A stretch of DNA of 18,321 bases from Bacillota bacterium (GTDB taxonomy: Bacteria; Bacillota; Bacilli; Paenibacillales; NBRC-103111), in assembly GCA_023393235.1 (NCBI GenBank), contig JAEWMH010000159.1:1-18321 (forward strand), in the 5' to 3' direction. Positions 13,228-18,321 of the stretch are shown piece after piece. The notes under the pieces are model-generated. The model had not been told where the DNA came from. It did not search any database and saw only the letters and a program-made list of their open reading frames with translations. Both the position numbers and the translations under genes were made by a program. How positions within the stretch are numbered: position 1 is the first letter of the stretch; every line of letters starts with the position of its first letter.

Positions 13228-13734
13228 TTATACGTCCTTATACTCCGATTCCAGGATGGAGAGGATGGCTACCGACACGTAGTTCCCGTCCACAAGAATG
13301 GAATCCCGGAGCGTACCCTCCACCTGGAAGCCTTCGCTTTCATACAGATGAAGGGCCCGCGGATTATTGCTGCGCACATCCAGCCACAGCCGGTGGGCAT
13401 TCCAGCGGTTAAAGGCACAGCGCTTCACCAGGCGGAGCACGTCGCGGCCGAGGCCTTGGCCCTTCTCCGTAATCACCAGACGCTTCAGCTCGATGCTGCG
13501 CGCCGGATTCTCCAGCCCTGCAATGATGGCGTAGCCGCATGACTCCAGATCCGCCTCCACAATCAGGTGAACCGTGTCCGTATCCTCTTGGGCGTTCCGG
13601 TGCTGCTCCTTGGTCCATTGGCTGATGAAATCCCGGTTGTCCGGATGATTCTCCGCTTGAAGCACATAGTCCAAATCATGGGGCCGCGATACCCGCAGCC
13701 GTATCCGTTCCGAGCTTGCCAAAATCATGGCCAT
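13228..13734 (-). CDS. GNAT-family N-acetyltransferase, RimJ/RimL-like
   Basis: The 168-aa protein has the GNAT fold: IRLRVSRPHDLDYVL at the start (strand 1, helix 1), the acetyl-CoA pyrophosphate loop EKGQGLGRDVLRLV (Q-x-x-G-x-G type) at ~89-102, then LWLDVRSNNPRALHLYESEGF and EGTLRDS, which are usual in RimJ/RimL-like members. It should transfer acetyl from acetyl-CoA to an amine; the substrate is unknown. AAGGAG precedes ATG 13734 with a 10-nt gap; a second ATG two codons in is less well placed. ampS ends 80 bp upstream on the same strand with no terminator between them, so the two are probably co-transcribed. Confidence 0.9.
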   Translation of the reverse strand: MAMILASSERIRLRVSRPHDLDYVLQAENHPDNRDFISQWTKEQHRNAQEDTDTVHLIVEADLESCGYAIIAGLENPARSIELKRLVITEKGQGLGRDVLRLVKRCAFNRWNAHRLWLDVRSNNPRALHLYESEGFQVEGTLRDSILVDGNYVSVAILSILESEYKDV

Positions 13735-13814
13735 GCCTCGTCATCTCCTTTTTACCATCATATCACAGGACCGGGCCGATTGGGTAAGAGGCTATGCGGG
13801 CGTTTACGGAAGTG

Positions 13815-15053
13815 TCAGGAGAATGCCCAGTTTCCCTTGCGGAAGATCGGCTCCAGGGTGCCGTCGGCGGTTTCCCCGTCGATGTCCAGCTCTCCGCTGC
13901 CCATCATGAAATCCACATGGGCCAGGCTGGCGTTGGCACCGTGGCGGGCCAGCTCCTCCTTGGTCATGGCGGTGCCGTTCTCCAGAGTAAAGGAATAGGC
14001 ATTGCCCAGCGCCAGGTGGCAGGCGGCATTTTCATCGAACATGGTGTTGTAGAAGGTGATGCCCAAGTCCGAAATCGGCGAATGATGGGGAACCAGCGCA
14101 ACCTCACCCAGGCGGCGGGAGCCCTCATCCATCTCAATGAGACTCTTCAAGGGCTCGTACCCCTCTTTAGCGGAAAAGTCCGTCACAGCCCCATCCGCAA
14201 AGGTCAGAGAAAAGCCGTCGATCACGCTGCCTGCGTAAGGAAGCGGCAGTGTGCTGGCTACCGTTCCGTTCACCTCGTCCTTATGGGGCATCGTGAAAAT
14301 TTCCTCAGTGGGCATATTGGGCAGGAACACAATACCGTCCGGCGTCTCCGAGGTGGCCGCCTTCCAGATATGGCCCTCCGGCAGACCGATGGTCAGGTTC
14401 GTGCCCGGTCCTTTGTAATGCAGGCGGCGGTAGCGCTTGGCATTCATATAATCCTTGCGCCGGTTCAACGCTTCCAGATGGGCTTCCCAGGCTGCTGCCG
14501 GATCTTCTTCATACACCCGGTTTACCTGGAAAATCCGGTCCCACAGCGCTTCCTCCGCCTCCTCGGGAGACAGCCCGGGGAATACGGCAGCGGCCCAGGC
14601 GGGGGTAGGAACGGAGGCCATGGACCAGGCATTCAGGTTCTGGTTGACGTAGCGGCGGAAGCCCTGCATGGCTTCGGCTTGGGCCTTGTTGCCGATGGCC
14701 AGCCGCTCGGGGTCTATTCCTTTTAGAAGCGAGGGATTGGGGGCGTAGATCTGGAGGAAGGAGCCGCCTGCTTCCATATGCGCCTCCATGGCCTTGGTCC
14801 GCCATTCCGGGGGTGTGCGGAGGGAATCCTCCGGGGCCAGCTCATATCTGATCCGGGTAGAGGCTTCATCCACCCAGTCCATCTGCACGTGCGCCGCTCC
14901 TGCCTCATAGGCTTTTTTGGCCAGCAGGCGGGCAAACGGGGCGCTGTCCAAATTGGAGTTGATCCACAGCGATTGCCCCTTTCGGAGCGCTGCTCCGATC
15001 TTAATTACCAGCCCGGCGTAACGTTCCAGACAAACCTCAAACGACGGTTTCAT
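13815..15053 (-). CDS. ampS: Aminopeptidase, peptidase family M29 (AmpS-like)
   Basis: The 412-aa protein is the normal size for M29 metallo-aminopeptidases. Conserved segments include VQMDWVDEA near the front, the NMPTEEIFTMPHKDEVNG segment (metal-binding Glu and His), GEVALVPHHSPIS, FYNTMFDENAACHLALG and HVDFMMGSGELDIDG at the end. Family members are cytoplasmic enzymes that use two metal ions (cobalt or zinc) to remove N-terminal residues from peptides. The frame stays open to 15260, but AAGGAG lies 9 nt before ATG 15053, and MKPSFEVCLERYAGLV is the family N-terminus. An extended -10 promoter (TGCTACAAT) lies about 65 bp upstream. It shares its upstream region with a divergent gene. Confidence 0.93.
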   Translation of the reverse strand: MKPSFEVCLERYAGLVIKIGAALRKGQSLWINSNLDSAPFARLLAKKAYEAGAAHVQMDWVDEASTRIRYELAPEDSLRTPPEWRTKAMEAHMEAGGSFLQIYAPNPSLLKGIDPERLAIGNKAQAEAMQGFRRYVNQNLNAWSMASVPTPAWAAAVFPGLSPEEAEEALWDRIFQVNRVYEEDPAAAWEAHLEALNRRKDYMNAKRYRRLHYKGPGTNLTIGLPEGHIWKAATSETPDGIVFLPNMPTEEIFTMPHKDEVNGTVASTLPLPYAGSVIDGFSLTFADGAVTDFSAKEGYEPLKSLIEMDEGSRRLGEVALVPHHSPISDLGITFYNTMFDENAACHLALGNAYSFTLENGTAMTKEELARHGANASLAHVDFMMGSGELDIDGETADGTLEPIFRKGNWAFS

Positions 15054-15113
15054 ATTCCGCATCTCCTTTTTGCCTGCTGCATGCTTATTCAATCCTGAAC
15101 AGGCGCTTTTTCC

Positions 15114-15122
15114 ATTGTAGCA
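15114..15122 (-). promoter_or_regulatory. Extended -10 promoter of ampS
   Basis: On the minus strand TGCTACAAT fits an extended -10 (TGn-TAnnAT) about 61 bp before the ampS start. The -35 at 17 bp is weak, which extended -10 promoters tolerate. Confidence 0.6.
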
Positions 15123-15160
15123 CAAAGAAGGAGCCCGATTCCTCCTGGAGAAGCAGGCTT

Positions 15161-15205
15161 CCGGAAGGGGTGGGGCGAACCTTCCGGCACGCTGCGGCAT
15201 ACAAT
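15161..15205 (+). promoter_or_regulatory. Inverted repeat and -10 element between divergent genes
   Basis: CCGGAAGG (15161-15168) and CCTTCCGG (15180-15187) form a perfect 8-bp inverted repeat with an 11-bp gap. TACAAT (15200-15205) would be the -10 of the plus-strand gene, placing the repeat over its -35 region. The repeat could be an operator. Confidence 0.4.
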
Positions 15206-15240
15206 GGGTATGGACCAGAATCGGACAGGGGAGTGTGCAT

Positions 15241-15927
15241 ATGGGGAAGATGCCAGTCAATGTCTATTGGGTGAACCGGAGGGCGGCGGCGGATAAAATG
15301 GCGATCATTGCAGGCTTCGGGGAAACCCGGAAGAACAAACGCCCCTCCCCGCGCAATAACAAACGGATGCCGGCCAAAGCAGTGACGCTGGCTTATGTGC
15401 TGCAGCAAACCGGGCGGAGGATGGAGCCCTTTTACCGCCGGGCGGCCACCAGCGAGACGTATGTCCGCCGCTTCTGCCATGCAGTGACGGAGACGGATCT
15501 GGACAAAATCGAACAAATGATCAAGGAAGCATCGCCCAAAATCGGTGAGAATTTCCCCGGAACCAACGGGATCGGATATTTTGTGGAGCTGCCATTTGGC
15601 AAGCCGATAGAGGTGTATTCCAACGGCACCACCATTCCTCCCGGAACGGTGCAGTTTACCTTCGAGCCGGAGGCCTTCCAAAGAGTGGCCCAAGCCGTGC
15701 TTCCGCTGTATAACCGCTTCGCCAAATATCCCGTGTATACGGGCAAGCTGGCCCGCGCCTTGCAGGAGAAAGACCCGGAGGAGGCCGCCAAGCTGGTGAG
15801 ATCGGTGGTCAAGGACGCGGCACTGCGTTCCGTTACCTTGGAGCCCTACGGGGTGGCCCTTTCGTTCCGCTTCCCCTTCAGCAAATATACCTACCGCCAT
15901 CTGCTGATGCGGGAGGAGAATATGTAG
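15241..15927 (+). CDS. Unrecognised 228-aa protein
   Basis: I do not recognise this family. The protein is cytoplasmic by appearance, with no signal or membrane segment. The first ~60 residues are very basic (for example ETRKNKRPSPRNNKRMPAK), followed by a mixed domain with ETDLDKIEQMIKEAS, GIGYFVELPFGKPIEVY and a Pro/Gly-rich TTIPPGTVQFTFEPEAF. The later part is helical (ARALQEKDPEEAAKLV) and ends SFRFPFSKYTYRHLLM. The basic head could bind nucleic acid, but that is only a guess. AGGGGAG lies 7 nt before ATG 15241; the GTG two codons earlier is too close to it. It diverges from ampS and ends at a strong terminator. Coding is supported by the good ribosome-binding site and GC-rich third positions. 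Confidence 0.8.
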   Translation: MGKMPVNVYWVNRRAAADKMAIIAGFGETRKNKRPSPRNNKRMPAKAVTLAYVLQQTGRRMEPFYRRAATSETYVRRFCHAVTETDLDKIEQMIKEASPKIGENFPGTNGIGYFVELPFGKPIEVYSNGTTIPPGTVQFTFEPEAFQRVAQAVLPLYNRFAKYPVYTGKLARALQEKDPEEAAKLVRSVVKDAALRSVTLEPYGVALSFRFPFSKYTYRHLLMREENM

Positions 15928-15940
15928 CCATAAGCGGCAA

Positions 15941-15999
15941 CCGCAAAAAAGACCGGGACCGGGCAGTTAGGGCTGCACCGGGTTTCCGGTCTTTTATTT
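15941..15999. terminator. Bidirectional terminator between the 228-aa gene and the chemoreceptor
   Basis: CCGCAAA-AAAGACCGG pairs with CCGGTCTTTTATTTGCGG as a long, near-perfect stem; inside it GCAG/CTGC forms a small extra hairpin. A/T runs on both sides let it stop the converging transcripts. Confidence 0.88.
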
Positions 16000-16053
16000 G
16001 CGGATTATACCTTCGCTTGGCGTCATTATTCAGGGCATGTTTTGCGGGGGAAC

Positions 16054-17802
16054 CTATAGCTTGAAGCGGGACATGCCCTCCTGCAGCTCCTCTGCCAGCT
16101 TGGACAAGGACCGGGCGTTGTGGGACATATCCTCCAGCGTCGCCAGCTGCTCCTCATTGGCGGCAGCGGCTTCCTCGCTCATGGCCGCCCCTTCCTGGGC
16201 TACCTCGGTAACGGCAGCCATAGCCTTGGCCACCTCGACGCTCCCGGCGCTTACCAAAGCCACCGCCTGGACGATTTCCTCCACGTTGGTATGGATCTTG
16301 CCGACGACCCGGTTAATCGAGCTGAAGGCCTCGTCCAGCTCCCGCGACTCGGAGATCCGCCGCATAATTTCCGCATTCTGCTGGTTGCCTTTGGCTGCCA
16401 GGGCGATATCCTCTTGGGTGTCTCCGATCAATTGGGTGATTTGCTGCGCCTGCTCCCGGCTTTGCTCCGCCAGCTTCTTAACCTCGGCGGCCACCACGGC
16501 GAAGCCGCGTCCCGATTCCCCTGCCCTTGCCGCCTCAATGGAGGCGTTCAGCGCCAGCAGATTGGTCCGCGTCGCGATATCCGAGATGGCCTCCACAATG
16601 GAGCTGATCTCTCCGGAACGCTGTGCCAGCCGCTCCATCTGTCCGGAGGTGGCGTCGGTCACCTCCTGGGCCTGGTTCAGCGATTGCCGGGCCGCAATCA
16701 TAACCTGCTCGCCGTTGGCTGCCATCTCTGCGGCTTTGGCTGTCCGGCTGGCCGCTTTTTCACATTGTCCGGCAATCCCGTCAATATGCTCCTTCATCTC
16801 CGCGCTGGTCCGGGAAGCCGCATCCACCGTCTTCACCTGCTGGTCCAGCCCCGCCACCAGATCCTGGTTGGAGCTGGCAATAAGCTCACCCGCCGATTTG
16901 GATTCCTCGGCACTGGCCAGAAACTCCTCCGCACTGGCCGATAGCGTCAGCGCACTCTCCTGCACCAGCCCCATCATGCTCCGCAGCCCGGTAAGCATGC
17001 CGTTGAAGGAGCCCGAGAGCCGGCCCAGCTCATCCTTGGAGTCGTAGGAGGCTCTTACCGCCAGATTGCCGTTCTCCACCTCGGACATCAAGTGCTGGAT
17101 CTGGCGCATGGGCTTCTTGATGGTCCGCTGGATCAGATAACCGGACAACCCCAGCAGAAGGTATAGCACAATGCTGGCATAGGTCATCAGCTTGACCCTG
17201 TCGCTGATAAAGGCATGGGTTTTTTCGTTGCTCTCCACGACCTGCTTTTTATGCAGCTCCAAAATGGTCAAGGCCAGCTGCTCCAGCTTTTCCTGGTAAG
17301 GCTTCAGCTGCTCCTGATAAAGCGCTACCGGAGAGGCGGACGTGCCGGCGATAGCCGCATTCATGACCTTCCGCTGCTCCTGGTACAGGGTTGTAAATTC
17401 ATCCAGCCGGGCCTGCTCCTCTTTCATATCGGTCATTTCGGAATAATGGGCAAGCAGCTCATCATTGGCTGCGGTCAGTTTTTTCACCGACTCCACCACA
17501 CTGCTGCGGAAGGCCGGCCCGGGGTTGATCATATATTCCAGGAGCAGCGTGTCCGTTTCTTTCAAATTCACCAAAACGGAGGAAATGTCTGTCATCGGTA
17601 TGATTTCGCTTGTGTAGGCTTCATCCCAGTTCTTTTCACTTTGTTTCAAGTCCAGGTAATACATGATTACAGAGCTTACCAGAAATAATAAGGAGATGCC
17701 CATCAAAATGGCGATCTTCATTCCGACCGAACGGTGTTTGATCAGAATGGGGTTGTCCAGCATGCTGGATAATCTGGAACGGCTTGCGGAAAGGCTCTTC
17801 AT
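16054..17802 (-). CDS. Methyl-accepting chemotaxis protein with 4HB sensor domain
   Basis: The 582-aa membrane receptor has a short cytoplasmic N-terminus, membrane segment 1 (~29-48), an all-helical extracellular sensor of ~140 residues (four-helix-bundle type, ~50-190), membrane segment 2 (~205-223), a HAMP linker (containing TIKKPMRQIQHLM) and a long coiled-coil signalling domain. The CheA/CheW-binding hairpin tip is clear: RTNLLALNASIEAARAGE followed by GRGFAVVAAEVKKLAEQS. It would signal ligand binding to CheA; the ligand is unknown. There is no C-terminal NWETF-like tether. GGAGG lies 10 nt before ATG 17802 and 4 nt before the in-frame GTG 17808; the ATG is chosen. No other chemotaxis gene is nearby, so it is an orphan receptor. 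Confidence 0.95.
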   Translation of the reverse strand: MKSLSASRSRLSSMLDNPILIKHRSVGMKIAILMGISLLFLVSSVIMYYLDLKQSEKNWDEAYTSEIIPMTDISSVLVNLKETDTLLLEYMINPGPAFRSSVVESVKKLTAANDELLAHYSEMTDMKEEQARLDEFTTLYQEQRKVMNAAIAGTSASPVALYQEQLKPYQEKLEQLALTILELHKKQVVESNEKTHAFISDRVKLMTYASIVLYLLLGLSGYLIQRTIKKPMRQIQHLMSEVENGNLAVRASYDSKDELGRLSGSFNGMLTGLRSMMGLVQESALTLSASAEEFLASAEESKSAGELIASSNQDLVAGLDQQVKTVDAASRTSAEMKEHIDGIAGQCEKAASRTAKAAEMAANGEQVMIAARQSLNQAQEVTDATSGQMERLAQRSGEISSIVEAISDIATRTNLLALNASIEAARAGESGRGFAVVAAEVKKLAEQSREQAQQITQLIGDTQEDIALAAKGNQQNAEIMRRISESRELDEAFSSINRVVGKIHTNVEEIVQAVALVSAGSVEVAKAMAAVTEVAQEGAAMSEEAAAANEEQLATLEDMSHNARSLSKLAEELQEGMSRFKL

Positions 17803-17851
17803 GCGCACACTTCCTCCACAGGGAATAAACTACAAATTTCGACCATAATCG

Positions 17852-17880
17852 ATGGTATCACTACCTGTGTGCAGCATCAA
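17852..17880 (-). promoter_or_regulatory. Promoter of the chemoreceptor gene
   Basis: On the minus strand TTGATG (17875-17880) and TACCAT (17852-17857) are 17 bp apart, and TGA directly before the -10 gives it an extended form. No sigma-D (TAAA-N15-GCCGATAA) motif is visible. Confidence 0.5.
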
Positions 17881-17947
17881 TAAAAGGGGACAAAAATTCT
17901 GATCAAAATCAGCTCAATCATTGGATCAGGTCGATGGAAATACAAAC

Positions 17948-17999
17948 GCAAAAGAACCTGCAGCATTATTTTCGTCTTTTGCAGGGCTTATGCTACAAT
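17948..17999 (+). promoter_or_regulatory. Promoter and inverted repeat before the aldo/keto reductase
   Basis: TGCTACAAT (17991-17999) is an extended -10. Over the -35 area GCAAAAGA (17948-17955) and TCTTTTGC (17975-17982) form a perfect 8-bp inverted repeat, overlapping a second one, CCTGCA/TGCAGG (17957-17962 with 17980-17985). A smaller hairpin CTGAT-CAAA-ATCAG lies upstream at 17899-17912. These could be regulator sites. Confidence 0.5.
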
Positions 18000-18055
18000 G
18001 ATGGGGTGGTTTAGTGTTCTGGGTTTTCAATCCATTAAAGGAGTGATTAAGGCGA

Positions 18056-18321
18056 ATGATTGCATCATTGTCTGATACAACCCGTTTGAACAACGGCGTG
18101 AATATGCCCTGGCTGGGGTTGGGCGTATGGAAGGTGGAGAATGGAGGCACAGTGGCGGAAACGGTTAAATCGGCTATCCGCCTGGGGTACCGTTCCATCG
18201 ATACGGCGGCCGTATATGGCAATGAAACTGGCGTAGGCCAAGGCATCCGGGAGTGCGGTGTTCCCCGGGAGGAGCTGTTCATCACCACCAAGGTTTGGAA
18301 TTCCGAGCAGGGTTATGATTC
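18056..18321 (+). CDS. Aldo/keto reductase, N-terminal part (cut by window end)
   Basis: The first 88 codons are present and open to the last base. They read as the start of a cytoplasmic NADPH-dependent aldo/keto reductase of the 2,5-diketogluconate reductase/YvgN-like group: the first barrel strand LNNGVNMPWLGLGVWKV, then YRSIDTAAVYGNE with the catalytic Asp and Tyr, then GIREC and REELFITTKVWN with the catalytic Lys. AAAGGAG lies 12 nt before the ATG, slightly far, but no other in-frame start fits. About two thirds of the gene, including the catalytic His region, lies beyond the window, so completeness cannot be judged. Confidence 0.9.
   Translation, partial: MIASLSDTTRLNNGVNMPWLGLGVWKVENGGTVAETVKSAIRLGYRSIDTAAVYGNETGVGQGIRECGVPREELFITTKVWNSEQGYD

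Noticed and set aside
13794..14726. A 310-codon plus-strand open frame opposite ampS
   Set aside because: ampS has clear M29 motifs and a good start site; this frame has no ribosome-binding site or recognisable motif.
17803..17880. Sigma-D (flagellar/chemotaxis) promoter for the chemoreceptor
   Set aside because: ATCGATTA resembles part of the -10, but no TAAA lies at the required distance; the TTGATG-N17-TACCAT pair is better.

Overview
The window looks like chromosomal DNA of a moderately GC-rich, spore-forming Firmicute, most likely Paenibacillus or a close relative. Supporting signs are a Tlp-type small acid-soluble spore protein, strong GGAGG ribosome-binding sites throughout, hairpin-plus-T-tract terminators after many genes, family members typical of Bacillales (AmpS-like M29 aminopeptidase, FusB/FBP family EF-G-binding protein, 4HB-type chemoreceptor), and short intergenic repeats. 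The genus is inferred from gene content; no rRNA marker is present.

Layout. 1-375: no convincing gene; a bidirectional hairpin (55-100) and a cluster of a short repeat containing CCTGAGC and GGGATAGTG (three direct copies, one inverted). 376-3654 (all minus): a GT2-GtrA fusion glycosyltransferase, a membrane-anchored phosphodiester glycosidase-like protein, and a YhdH/AcuI-type NADPH reductase with its own promoter. 3977-7842 (all plus): polysaccharide deacetylase lipoprotein, sfsA, thioredoxin-type glutathione peroxidase and glpK. 7874-8584 (minus): an unidentified lipoprotein that probably starts at CTG. 8739-10406 (plus): glnS, a full-length glutaminyl-tRNA synthetase with an altered KMSKS motif. 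10539-11906 (plus): a two-gene unit made of a DUF4062-type protein and a coupled 71-aa protein, lower in GC by eye than glnS. 11946-12170 (minus): tlp. 12278-13166 (plus): a FusB/FBP-family gene behind a long leader with a 15-codon leader ORF, alternative RNA pairings and a hairpin covering the ribosome-binding site. 13228-15053 (minus): GNAT acetyltransferase and ampS. 15241-15927 (plus): an unrecognised conserved-looking protein. 16054-17802 (minus): a chemoreceptor. 18056-end (plus): the start of an aldo/keto reductase.

Most of the window is ordinary housekeeping and envelope or stress genes in short transcription units. The two places most likely to hold something undescribed are the FusB/FBP leader (12300-12512), which has the parts expected of ribosome-mediated translational attenuation, and the DUF4062-sensor plus small-protein pair (10539-11906), which resembles accessory signalling or defence cassettes but has no recognisable effector enzyme. 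All motif and pairing statements come from reading the sequence by eye; no alignment, folding or database search was run.
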